From: Chondrus crispus
Taxonomy: Eukaryota > Rhodophyta > Florideophyceae > Gigartinales > Gigartinaceae
DNA: 64,000 nt
Assembly (NCBI RefSeq): GCF_000350225.1
Contig: NW_005179041.1
Coordinates: forward strand, 124,001 to 188,000
Reading direction: 5' to 3'
In this document: in pieces, positions 1 to 8,881 of the stretch
Layout of the letters: each line of letters starts with the position of its first letter
Numbering within the stretch: position 1 is the first letter of the stretch
Translations under genes and position numbers: made by a program
Notes under the pieces: model-generated
The model's database searches: none
Seen by the model: the letters and a program-made list of their open reading frames with translations, nothing else
Told to the model about the DNA's origin: nothing

Positions 1-1209
1 CCGCGCTTTCTGTGTTCCAAGATACCTCGATCGCCCCCGAATCAGATGATGAGACTGACTCCCCGTGTCCAATTTTCAACGCCTTCTACCGGTCCGGTGG
101 GTCGCGCTCTATATCGGACATGATCAACTTTAGTCCGCAGGAGTTCAAATACATTTGGGACTCGCTTGTTGCCCACGTCACTACCAATTGGAACTTTGGT
201 CGAAGTCGCAAGTCCACTCAACGCCCTAAGGATGTTTTGTTCATGTTACTCACAGTCATGAAGCATGGAGCACAATGGGACTTTTTGGGACAAATGTTCA
301 AAATCAAGCGACCCACGTTCAAGAAGCTTGCTACAGGGTACCTCGAAGTGGTATGGGAGGAACTTTTTACCGTTCTGGCGGTGAAAGCAGAGGAGAAGTT
401 CTTGATGAAAAAACTGATGGAACAAAACAGTGTTTTCTCCAACTTCAAGTATGCGCGTTACGCCACGGACGTGACCTTCCACCAGACGAACCGTCCCACG
501 GGAAACCACCAAGAGGCGAAAGGCTACTACAGTGGGAAGCACAAATTACATGGGTACAAAACGGAAGTTTCTGTCCTGCCGAATGGGCTGGCAATTGGAT
601 GCTCTGAACACCATCCTGGTGCCGTGGCTAATATTGGAATTTTGTACAGAAACAATTCGTTTCACTCTGCTGCTCTGCGCAAGTCTCAGGAAGAAAGGCA
701 TGGACCGGACACGGGAATTTTGGGTGACACATTTCGTCGGCATTGGGCGGTGTCAACAGAAAAGGGATACCAAGGAGCTGAAGAGTACGTCCGTGTAGTC
801 CTCCCTAGAAAAAATACAGCACATAGGATGATGCTGGTAGAAGAGGTTGCGGTTTAATGGTGATGTGGCGTCTGACCGTAATATTGTAGAGAAGTACTTT
901 GGACGTATGTGCAGCTTGTCGGAAGTTCTTTCCCACAACTATCGATGGAATGAAGGGAGCTACGACAAGAATTTCCACTATTGTCTGGCGCTCACTAACT
1001 ATCACGTTAGGTTGAACCCAATACGTGGCGATGATAACGAGTTTTACCAGACAGTAAGGACTAAGCTTTACACAATTGGAGAGGAAGGAATTCGAAAGCG
1101 GCGAAGAGCACAAGAACGCTACACGAAGGGGCGCCGACAGCGGATGGATGTGCGTTTCAGGAACATGAACGGTTCCGATGAGGAAAACGAGGCGCCATTT
1201 GGCGCGTAG
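1..1209 (+). pseudogene. DDE transposase (DDE_Tnp_4-like), frameshifted, cut by the window edge
   Basis: The reading frame is open to the left edge, so the 5' end is missing. It runs to a stop at 855-857 and continues in the next frame from about 847 to 1209. Removing one base near 845 joins the two parts smoothly. The block around GYYSGKHKLHGYK and HHPGAVANIG is typical of DDE_Tnp_4 (PIF/Harbinger- or IS5-like) transposases. The first catalytic Asp is in ATDVTF, and the Glu is in RNIVEKYFG after the shift. The family's usual second Asp motif (DKGY or DSGY) reads TEKGY here, so that Asp is Glu. The basic C-terminus (KRRRAQERYTKGRRQR) may bind DNA. With a frameshift and an altered catalytic residue it is probably dead. 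It is too diverged from the transposase at 2908-4168 to be a copy of it. Confidence 0.8.
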
Positions 1210-2044
1210 TATGTGGGTTTCAATAAAGATCGAGACCTCACGTTGTCAGTGAGCGCTTTGACTTCCAGGATGTTTTTCAGAATACGGTTCAAAAAAATAT
1301 TGATTGCAGAGAGGTGCAAGGGAGATGCCTTTTCCCATTAACGCCGAATTTTGGTTAGATTAGCGATCTTTGACTGATTAACGGATAACTGAACGGAGGA
1401 TGTAGTGGTGGCAATAATTGTACAGCACCTCCAAAATTGCACATTGTCAGCCAATGAAACAATTTCGCACCATTCAGTGCCTCACTCCCACATGCCTTTT
1501 CCACGCTGAAAACGAATCAGAAATCCGTTTTGAAGATACTTTAAAACGCGGTAGAGGTAGGTGGGAATCGGGGACGTAGATAGCTCGCGTGATACCGTCG
1601 TGGGACGGGGACCGGCGCGAGGCTACGCCTCCGATTCCAGAAACTCAGGTTGTGGACCCAAGCCTTCGTGGTCGTTTACTTAGGGTCGGACGTCGGCTAT
1701 ATACTAGCTGACGTCCGAGCTATAATTAATTAAACTAAAAATACTACATTATACGGCGGCGGTGGCCCGAGAAAACCCTCTTGGTTAGGGGGTATGACAC
1801 CCATTACACGTAGGGATTGACACTTGTACATAGGGTCCTTGATGTCCGGTTACACGTGGCGACTGGTACAAGTGTACCACGGAGAAGGGGTCGCGCTGGC
1901 CGGGGACAGGTGTCCCGAGCAAAAGATGAGGTGTGGCAGTGCACTACACGTCACTCAGGTATATGCAAGCTTAATTAGTGTATACTCTGTGTTCTCTGGA
2001 ACGGCAGATGCTCTCATTTTCACCGAATAATTGCATGGAAGGTC
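1210..2044. other. Gene-free spacer with one strong hairpin
   Basis: No reading frame here resembles a protein. The clearest structure is an inverted repeat at 1686-1718: 14-bp arms beginning TCGGACGTC, one mismatch that can form a G-T pair, and a 5-base AT-rich loop. A weaker pair, CACTTGTAC (1821-1829) and GTACAAGTG (1866-1874), follows. It may be the 3' remnant of the element to the left. Confidence 0.5.
1686..1718. repeat. Inverted repeat, 14-bp arms
   Basis: The left arm at 1686-1699 and right arm at 1705-1718 are complementary except for one position, around the loop TATAC. No gene boundary is close, so a transcription terminator role is unsupported. Confidence 0.7.
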
Positions 2045-2090
2045 TAATATATCCCTATTGTTGAATTGTAATGTATGGTACACCGTACAT
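2045..2090. repeat. Left terminal inverted repeat with palindrome
   Basis: It starts TAATATATCCCTA and ends with the palindrome ATGTATGGTACACCGTACAT at 2071-2090. Its partner is the inverted sequence at 6367-6407. Confidence 0.75.
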
Positions 2091-2272
2091 TAACTTTAAC
2101 GGTCGAGAGTACATCCCTGGGAGTTCTATGGGACCACTCGACCACACAAGCGAACTGAGAAGGGCATAAACGGTACACGCGCGAAGCTTCAGCGAACATG
2201 GACCATTACACCATTCTTTTATGACCCTGGAAAACTACTACTTGAAGACCATTTTAGTGCTCCCAAAATGAC

Positions 2273-2809
2273 CTATGTACGATACATCGTACATATGGAG
2301 ATGTTCCAACTACTTTTGCGCATGTCTGAGGACAAACGCCTTCTCACAGACCTCGTATGGGGCTTTGTAGAGTCATCAGAGAGCCGCTTCTGATCTCTGC
2401 GGGGTCGCGGAGGTGTCCAAGTCTCACCCACGGAATTCGATATTTCGGATAAACGGTCCGACCTGCCCCGAGAAACACTTCTTCTTCCTTCTATCTCACG
2501 TTTCTCTAGCCTCTTGCTAGCATGCCACATGTCCCAGCAGGACCTCCGCATTCCGTGATACGTCCTGACACACAAATGTATTTCACATTGAATGCAGTTA
2601 AATGATGAACGATGTCCTATGTAACTGCTACTATTCTTAACATTCATGCCGCACAAAGCGCACCACTGCTCTGCTAGCATCTGCTTTTGGAAATGTACGT
2701 GAACATGTAGGCGCAATCGCACTCCCTCCACAATGTTAAAAAATACTAGCCGATTGCGTTTTCTTTTTCGCGCAAGCTCACGAATTTGAGTAATCTCATT
2801 GTCATTCAA
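2273..2809 (-). CDS. Short protein with piggyBac-like cysteine-rich domain
   Basis: 178 residues from an ATG at 2809. The middle part has CALC, then CIQCEIHLCV, then CWDMWH. This resembles the C-terminal cross-brace zinc domain of piggyBac transposases, which usually has a CxxC, a second CxxC followed by LCV, and a final C and H. The catalytic piggyBac domain is absent. After the zinc motif the protein is very basic and rich in Ser and Arg. The stop lies in the palindrome at 2275-2294, so the last codons come from the element's subterminal repeat. It is divergent from the neighbouring transposase. It may be a captured fragment or a separate DNA-binding accessory protein; expression is unproven. 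Confidence 0.45.
   Translation of the reverse strand: MNDNEITQIRELARKRKRNRLVFFNIVEGVRLRLHVHVHFQKQMLAEQWCALCGMNVKNSSSYIGHRSSFNCIQCEIHLCVRTYHGMRRSCWDMWHASKRLEKREIEGRRSVSRGRSDRLSEISNSVGETWTPPRPRRDQKRLSDDSTKPHTRSVRRRLSSDMRKSSWNISICTMYRT
2275..2294. repeat. Subterminal 20-bp palindrome, copy 2
   Basis: ATGTACGATACATCGTACAT. The preceding bases (CCCAAAATGACCT) resemble those before the copy at 6314 in direct orientation. Only four such palindromes were seen in the window, all near the two ends of the Harbinger-like element, which suggests binding sites for its transposase or Myb-like protein (inference). Confidence 0.7.
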
Positions 2810-2907
2810 AACAACTGCCGGGGACTCCTCTACATTTTAGGGTTTACGCAAAAGGATTTCTGTAACGGATATGACTAAAATTTCACAAACCAATAGGGGG
2901 GTTGGTC

Positions 2908-4168
2908 ATGAGTACAATCGAGCATATACGCAAAGTAGAACGTGAGCAACTGCATAGGAGTACTATCATCGATAGCATTCACCCGCCAAGTGATGGCAAG
3001 AGGACGTCAGCGCGACCATTCCGTGACCCTTGCCACAGCAAGGGCAATGAAATGGAGGGCAGCCTTGCGTGTATTGATGGCACGACGTCATCTACCTTCA
3101 CCTTCTTCAACAAGTGTTGTTTTGATGCACTGTGTCAAACGCTGTATGTCCGAGCAAAGTGAGCTCTTCCGCTTCTCTGAACGTTCTAACCGCATCTCTC
3201 TTTCTTCCTTTTCTTTTAACTTCAATGCTTTAATAGATGTATGTTGCCTCCCTCTTTTTAGATTCCGCAAGCAAGATGTAATCCGAATGGTGACGGCAAT
3301 TGCATGGGAAAGGGACATTACTACCAGGAATCGCTACGTATGCTCCCCGCTTCTCGTAACATGTGTCTTACTTCGACGTCTGACAACACCTGCACGCTGG
3401 CGCGACATGGAGGTGCTGTTCGGGAAGCATGGAGGGCAACTGTCAGAGATATTTTGGGAGGGAATGGAAAGTTTCTTGGAAGCTCGTCAACATTTAATAT
3501 TCTGAGACATAGATTCTACCTTCTTTAGTGAAAGGGCCGAGCTATACGCATGTGCCATCAAAAATAAATGTGAAGCATTGGACACCTGCACAGGCTTCAT
3601 TGATGGTACAGTTATTGCTATTGCTCGGCCGAGTAGAGGGGAGGTGCAGAACGTAGCGTACAATGGTCACAAGCGCAAGAATGCATTAAAATACCAAGCC
3701 ATCACATCACCGGATGGCTTGGTTCTACATGCTGCTGGACCAATTGAGGGAAGGAGGCATGACTGGACGCTCTACTGCCGGAGTGGAGTGGATGAGTCCT
3801 TACCGCAAGTTATGTTCGTAGGAGGGACGCGGTACTGCATGTATGGGGACTCCGGATACAACCCGCGCCCATTTCTAGAAGTACCGTATCAAGGCTCCAA
3901 CCTAAGCGCTCACCATCGCGCATTCAACGGTGCTATATCTAAGGGAAGAGTGACGGTGGAGTGGTATTTCAAGGAAGTGAAGCTGTACTGGTCGACTACG
4001 GACTACAAGAGAAAGATGAAGACGGGAGAGTCGCCTATTGGAGCTCTATATATCGCCGCTATGCTGCTTACGAACGTCAGAAATTGCATGTATCCGAACT
4101 CCATCTCCCAATACTTCCTCTGCGCACCTCCCACCCTGGAAGACTACCTCGGCCACAAACAACAATAA
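2908..4168 (+). pseudogene. Harbinger-type transposase with one intron and an in-frame TGA
   Basis: Best model: exon 1 at 2908-3158, a 103-nt intron at 3159-3261 (GTGAGC to a pyrimidine tract and TTTTTAG), exon 2 at 3262-4168. The splice joins two different frames and gives a continuous N-terminal helical region (FRKQDVIRMV, RYVCSPLLVTCVLLRRL, LFGKHGGQLSEIF) as in DDE_Tnp_4 proteins. Catalytic residues are Asp in GFIDGT, Asp in YGDSGY and Glu in RVTVEW; RRHDW is also typical. A single TGA at 3503-3505 interrupts an otherwise open frame. The sequence after it (ERAELYACAIKNKCEALD) continues the family alignment, so I read it as a nonsense mutation. A very short second intron cannot be excluded, but the candidates I tried are under 60 nt and most break the frame. 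Confidence 0.75.
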
Positions 4169-4200
4169 AGTGTCTACTCTTCCGAGTCCTCAACATGTCC

Positions 4201-4314
4201 TCACTCCTCGTTCGACTGCGCTTCGCGCAGTCGAACGAGGAGTGAAGACAAAGTCCGCGTGCCGCAGGCCGCGAAGCGAGCGGACTTCATCCGCAGCCCC
4301 GCAGGGAGCCCTGC
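4201..4314. repeat. Cluster of three hairpins, one with 21-bp perfect arms
   Basis: Hairpin 1: arms 4201-4221 and 4225-4245, perfect over 21 bp with loop TTC. Hairpin 2: AAGTCCGC (4251-4258) with GCGGACTT (4280-4287). Hairpin 3: GCAGGG and CCCTGC at 4301-4314. The cluster lies between the 3' ends of the two convergent transposon genes, so a bidirectional transcription-end role is possible, but it also fits the double-hairpin class seen elsewhere in this window. Confidence 0.8.
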
Positions 4315-4417
4315 GCGAGCAGCGCCAGCGCGTTTGGAGGCTCAAAAACGGCACTTTTACTAGTAATGGAGGCGCAAAAGGGTTGAATTCATTGTTTTTG
4401 TGACAAGTACTGTAGAG

Positions 4418-5295
4418 CTACTTCTTAGTCTGCATGAAGGCACTCATCATCATCTTGAACTTTTCAAGTTCGAGTTCGTGTTGCGCGATGCGTTCTTCTC
4501 TTCTTGGCTCGCGCTCCTTCTCGCGGTCCATTCGTTCCATCTCGACGCGCTCGCGTTCCTGCACTAGACGCTCTTTATCTATTGCAAGACGAGCCATGTT
4601 GGCATCGCGCAATGCCATGCCAAAGCTTTCCAAATCCGCCTGGAACGCGCCTCTGGCGCGATCTACTGACTTTCGGCGCTTCTTTCGAGAGCTCAGTTGG
4701 CCTTCTTCTTCTCCGTTAGCCTCTCGGTCTTCTTCTTCGGTTCCTTCCTCGCTGTCGGAGCGCTTACGCGTCAGAGAACGAGCCACGAGGTCTTTTCCAC
4801 TTCTTACCTTCCTGGCCTCTCTCTCTCTTCTTGAGCAGCGGCCACCGCCTTCTTCTCCTTTTCCATGTCGTTTCGCGCTTCTACCATCATCCCCAGCAGC
4901 TCTTCGATCTCTCCGATTTCCCCGCCAACCCCCGACAGTCCTCTATCCGCAGCGTCCCGTCGCTCAAAGGCGTCTTGGATTTTCTTGTAGCGGTCCTGTA
5001 CGCTCTTGGCAGTGACCGTCTGTGACAGTTTCCTGTTCAGGTTTGCCCGCGTCGCCGCCTCGCCGAATCTCTTCTGGATTTCCCCATACCCGGCAACGTG
5101 TGCCTTAGCAGCAGATACTTCACGTGCGAGTATGAGGTCGTCCTCCGGCGTAAACTTTAGTCGCCGGCCTCCTTTTTCGTGGGGGGAGGGATCAAGCGCG
5201 CAATTGACATCGCTGCGCTCAGGGGTGGGGGTGTTGGGGATGGTGAGGTCGAGGGTAGGGGAGAGAGGTGGTGAAGAGGGGATAACGTTCGCCAT
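4418..5295 (-). pseudogene. Myb/SANT-like DNA-binding protein of the Harbinger element, frameshifted
   Basis: The N-terminal part (5295 down to 4804) has a disordered Pro/Ser start, then RRLKFTPEDDLILAREV...YGEIQKRF...SVQDRYKKIQDAF, which looks like a Myb/SANT helix-turn-helix with aromatic and acidic positions kept. After the stop the frame offset by two bases continues (4786 to 4418) with an acidic and basic stretch and a long charged coiled coil (KERLVQERERVEMERMDREKERE). The two parts meet in a GAGAGAGAGAG run at about 4806-4817; one extra GA unit explains the shift. In Harbinger elements such a partner carries the transposase to the nucleus and to the ends (family knowledge). The gene is convergent with the transposase. 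Confidence 0.65.
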
Positions 5296-6313
5296 GATGT
5301 GAGTAAAGGTGGTTACAACGTCACTCTAGAGCTCAGGTCTACATAAAAGGTGATGAAGGTACCCGCCAAATTTATACCACATCTAACACGTGTGTTCGAA
5401 ACGGTTACAGAAACGATTTCACTATGCACTCACATTTCATGAATTTTTGTCACATCCGTTTGTGAAATCTGACTGACTGTAATGTTTTTTAGTCATATGT
5501 TAGTCATATGTTGCAGAAATGCGCTTGCGTAAACCCTCTATTTTGGCCACTCTGCCGCAAGTTTTGATGCGGCTGCAGAACTTTCAATTCCGTTTTCACG
5601 AGCTCGAGAGCAGCGCGAGAGAATAGGGGTTCGCGTTCTGAGAAAACGGAATTTGTAACGTCGTTTTCGAGATTACCCAGCTGTTCGCTGACAGATTGAA
5701 TCCTCCAGCCTGCCATATGCGCAGCAGCATCTCTTTTTACTCGTTCCCCTCTGCCCCTTCCGGCTGCACGTCCACCAGCTCTTCTGCTTTCCAGCGGGCG
5801 TCCTTTTCCATACCATCTTCCTCGTGTACAGGGGGCCTGAGCAGCACACTCAGGCGTCGTTACGGCCAGAAGGGTATCTCGCGCCGCAGAAAGTCTTGAG
5901 TTACCTCAAGAGTGGTGGCGGTCTGTATACGCTGATCGAGGAGGCTGGAAGGAATCGCAAGTTTCTCTTGCACACCGTTAGAACTGGTGGCGGGGGCGAG
6001 GGAGGGCTGACGGAGTGTTGGGTTCATGTTCTGTTGTTCCGGTGGTTTGGGAACCTCTAAGAGAGTATGGGAACTACTCCAAAGGTTGGAGAGTTTGCGG
6101 AGGGTCGTACTTTGGCTGGAAAGGAGATTTCAAGTGGTTGAAATTTTGACCGAGCTTTTGAGACACATCATTCTGTCTGTATTAACTTACAACAAAAATG
6201 AAAACGTGGACGGTTCTCCGGAACTCACGATTGAAGCCTGTGCACTCACAAATAGGATTGCTACACTTGTCTAGAAGTTACAGTCGTTCAAAGATGGTCC
6301 TAAAACGGCCTTT
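5296..6313. other. Right interior of the Harbinger element, no clear gene
   Basis: Several short reading frames exist, but none has recognisable motifs. A 70-residue - strand frame at 5504-5716 is the least random-looking. The upstream region of the Myb-like gene must lie here, but I see no promoter motif I can defend. Confidence 0.4.
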
Positions 6314-6333
6314 ATGTACGATAGACCGTACAT
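6314..6333. repeat. Subterminal 20-bp palindrome, copy 3
   Basis: ATGTACGATAGACCGTACAT, preceded by CCTAAAACGGCCT, which resembles the flank of copy 2 at 2275. Confidence 0.7.
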
Positions 6334-6366
6334 AATTGACATTTCAAAAATTATGAATCGGCAGTT

Positions 6367-6407
6367 ATGTACGGTACACCGTACATTCTAACACTAGGGA
6401 TATATTA
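6367..6407. repeat. Right terminal inverted repeat with palindrome
   Basis: It begins with the palindrome ATGTACGGTACACCGTACAT (6367-6386) and ends TAGGGATATATTA (6395-6407), the inverse of the left end at 2045. Confidence 0.75.
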
Positions 6408-6484
6408 TAAATCATCCTAATAACCCTGTGCGGCTGAAGTGGTCAAATTTGTTCTACTCAGGGAAGTGAACTTTATTTTTTTTC

Positions 6485-6580
6485 AGGAGAATCTACATTC
6501 TCCTGACAGTCGCAGGAGAACATTTTGAGAGAAGGTTCTCCCAACAAGTGGAGAAGTTCTCCTCCAGCAAGAGAATCTCC
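6485..6580. repeat. Left subterminal GGAGAA/TTCTCC array
   Basis: At least seven copies in about 95 bp, several paired as small palindromes, for example AGGAGAATCTACATTCTCCT. The matching array is near 9165-9262. Confidence 0.65.
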
Positions 6581-6779
6581 CCACAGCGTTCCCTCTTCCT
6601 CCCTCGTATATCCTTCCACATCGCGATCTAGCGCTCGTTATGTCGCAGCCCCTTCCGCGGAGCGTCATATCTGTCACGGCAGACGACAGTCTTGACGCTC
6701 TCGCGTTCTAAACCCCCCTCAACCACATGGTTCCCCGCAACGCTCTCCTCAACGATCAGAATGCAACAGTGATTCATTC

Positions 6780-7247
6780 GTGCCATTGGCGCAACCGTGC
6801 CAGTCTGAGCCAGCATTTGAACTTCCTGCCTCGAAACCGCCATCACGCCATGACACAGTGGTGCGAAACTTACATAAAACGGAGCTAGAGTGCTGCATGG
6901 TTGAGTTTGAGGATTCTGATAGACGCCTAGATCCAACGATGGACAATACACTATCCTCTTCTGACCTTCCTTTCTCTCAAGAACTGTCTCGTGATGACAA
7001 TATGCAGTCCTCTTCCGAGGATTCTTTTCACACCGGGCACGATAGTGCGATCCCAGAAGCAGTGGTTATATTTCTTAACACAAGGACAGTAGAGAACTCC
7101 GAAAAGCGGACGTTTGACGATTTGGAGCGCACAGAAGTTGTGATGGAGGATTACAACTCCCTACTTTTCACCGACTACATGAATGAGTTTATGGCGACTG
7201 CAGAATGTGGACTTGAGAATCCAATCGAGGCAGAAAATATGAATTAG
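6780..7247 (+). CDS. Acidic reading frame upstream of the transposase
   Basis: Open for 155 codons from a GTG; the first ATG is at 6897. It is strongly acidic and Ser-rich. It ends 14 bases before the ATG of the next frame. Acidic, disordered N-termini are usual in piggyBac-family transposases, so this may be the N-terminal part of the same protein joined by a splice or lost by a frameshift, or a separate small protein. I do not recognise any domain. Confidence 0.35.
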   Translation: MPLAQPCQSEPAFELPASKPPSRHDTVVRNLHKTELECCMVEFEDSDRRLDPTMDNTLSSSDLPFSQELSRDDNMQSSSEDSFHTGHDSAIPEAVVIFLNTRTVENSEKRTFDDLERTEVVMEDYNSLLFTDYMNEFMATAECGLENPIEAENMN

Positions 7248-7261
7248 GCGAGGGTATAAGC

Positions 7262-8881
7262 ATGCCAGAAATCGGTCAAGGAAGCCCCTTGCGGACTGGA
7301 ACATGCGGCGGTCTTAGGGACTGGGCATATGCATCACCTTTCCGCCCTTTCGTACTAGAAGTCGACAGTGTAGACCGCGAACTCTACTCGATATATGTCA
7401 AAGAGTGTAACCTTATTTTGGATCGTGTTCTGGCAATGGCTGAAAAACATGAAGACGTCGAACCCACTGCCTCTCTATCTCGCTTTTCTGCTTTTGAGAT
7501 ATTTCTTCCTCTTTCCATCCTGGAAAAGCTTCGCGCCAACATCAACTCAGTATTGCGCTCCAGAAACCGGAAAGTATGTTTCATTGCAGAACTGAAAGGC
7601 ACAATTATTTTGCATGTGTTAACCGCTTCTTATGGGACTTGTGTGAGCACTATGACTAAAAAAGAGAACAAGGCTTTCTTTTTCCAGATAGGCATTTCTG
7701 GTGACCGATACAAGGAGATTTGGCGTTCCCTTAACTGCTCTAAGTCTTATCGCGGTAGAGTGGAGCAAACAGGGAACGGTTGGTTGAATAAGCCTTCAAA
7801 GGGAAATGCCCTTATAACAGAACTGGAAGCTGAGTTTGCAGCCGTCAATAGAGCTTTGGTCAACATTCAGGGGGTGACTATATACTCAGTCGGCGATGAC
7901 CATAACAGACTCAGCTCCAGGTCTGTTGTACATTTGACGAATTTGCAAGTCAACAATCCGAAAAAGGCTCTGGGGCCTGTTAACAACGCTGCCTGCTCGG
8001 CGTTGACACACGCTGTACTGGCAAATCACTACACTAGATCTAATGAGAAAATAATCGACGTTTGGCAGCCTCTAGCGATGCTTATTCGGGGCGTTCCAAC
8101 TCTTGGTTCCCTCCGACCTATGGTGGATTCTTTATTTGCACACTTGCAAGTGAATGAAGATCCGCCGCAAATGTGTCCGCACTCAAATTGTAGAAAGCAT
8201 GCTTCTTACTGCAATTTGAGTACCTACAGAAATCTGGTACAAAAGAACGGTCCACTGCCACCTAGTCGCATGATCAGACCAACTCTTTTGGTGTACTGGA
8301 ACACCTTAAAAGGTGGAGTTGACGAACTCAGTAGGGCATTGAAGACTCTTGCCTATACAAATACGAGCGAGAACCCTATAGTGAGCATTATTGGCCGCCT
8401 CATCAGTTCACATGTGGGCAATGCAGCAATCGCTCATAGATTATCCACTGCTCGGCAACGAGAAGTGCTCCCCGGTATGAGTCGAGAGCGTTGCAATTTC
8501 CAAACGCGCAAAAACTTACGGCATCAAGTGACGAGTTGCGAAAGTTTTGGTGCTTTCGCAAGGGAGTTGGCTCGGGAGTATGTACAAAGAACACAGAAAT
8601 CGTCTGTCTCGGACGATATGCACAGCTTCCAAACAAGTAACGTATCCCAGAACTTGCCATCTGAGTCCACTAACCAACGCAAAGTAACTCCAATGTATTA
8701 CACAAACGTAGTAGAGAAATATAATCGCGCTGAAGATGCCGCCAGACGGCTGAACAATCCTGAATCACATGAGAGAGTGAAAGCAAAGGCTACATATTGT
8801 AGCCTTTGGTCTTATAATCATTCGGTCACCTACAGAGGGAGAAAATTTCAAAAGAAGGGAGGTGCAAAAGAGGTACAATAG
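7262..8881 (+). CDS. PiggyBac-like (DDE_Tnp_1_7-type) transposase
   Basis: 539 residues from an ATG at 7262. The central part has IYSVGDDHNRLSSRSV, then NNPKKALGPVNNAACSALTHAVL and DVWQPLAML, a layout I associate with divergent piggyBac-like proteins of algae and oomycetes. Further on, LVYWNTLKGGVDELSRAL matches the YNxxMGGVD block of the piggyBac C-terminal region. The family's catalytic Asp residues cannot all be placed. A normal C-terminal zinc domain is missing; the + strand just downstream (about 8905-8990) reads CKNCWGAWH and CHSCGRN in different frames, which may be that domain after decay. The GGAGAA arrays on both sides support a mobile element. Alternative: a domesticated or unrelated element protein. 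Confidence 0.5.
   Translation: MPEIGQGSPLRTGTCGGLRDWAYASPFRPFVLEVDSVDRELYSIYVKECNLILDRVLAMAEKHEDVEPTASLSRFSAFEIFLPLSILEKLRANINSVLRSRNRKVCFIAELKGTIILHVLTASYGTCVSTMTKKENKAFFFQIGISGDRYKEIWRSLNCSKSYRGRVEQTGNGWLNKPSKGNALITELEAEFAAVNRALVNIQGVTIYSVGDDHNRLSSRSVVHLTNLQVNNPKKALGPVNNAACSALTHAVLANHYTRSNEKIIDVWQPLAMLIRGVPTLGSLRPMVDSLFAHLQVNEDPPQMCPHSNCRKHASYCNLSTYRNLVQKNGPLPPSRMIRPTLLVYWNTLKGGVDELSRALKTLAYTNTSENPIVSIIGRLISSHVGNAAIAHRLSTARQREVLPGMSRERCNFQTRKNLRHQVTSCESFGAFARELAREYVQRTQKSSVSDDMHSFQTSNVSQNLPSESTNQRKVTPMYYTNVVEKYNRAEDAARRLNNPESHERVKAKATYCSLWSYNHSVTYRGRKFQKKGGAKEVQ

Larger units (their letters stand above)
2045..6407. mobile_element. Harbinger-like DNA transposon, 4.36 kb, decayed
   Basis: The ends are inverted repeats: 2045 onward reads TAATATATCCCTA, then a near match. 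The complement of 6395-6407 is the same 13 bases, again followed by TGTT and then a 20-bp palindrome. Inside are a DDE_Tnp_4 transposase on the + strand and, convergent to it, a Myb/SANT-like DNA-binding protein on the - strand. That pair is the known layout of autonomous PIF/Harbinger elements. A third reading frame with a piggyBac-like zinc motif lies near the left end. The outermost triplets are TAA (left) and TTA (right). Both fit the family's TWA target preference but are not an identical duplication, so the exact ends are uncertain. Both main genes are broken, so the copy is probably not autonomous. Confidence 0.72.

Noticed and set aside
3471..3528. Second intron in the Harbinger transposase that would remove the TGA
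   Set aside because: GT...CTTTAG is present, but the 58-nt removal breaks the frame; 42- and 43-nt alternatives are too short to be convincing.
4786..4804. Intron between the two parts of the Myb-like gene (GTAAGA donor)
   Set aside because: Candidate acceptors give introns of 16 or 45 nt, and the 45-nt one keeps the wrong frame; a GA slip is simpler.
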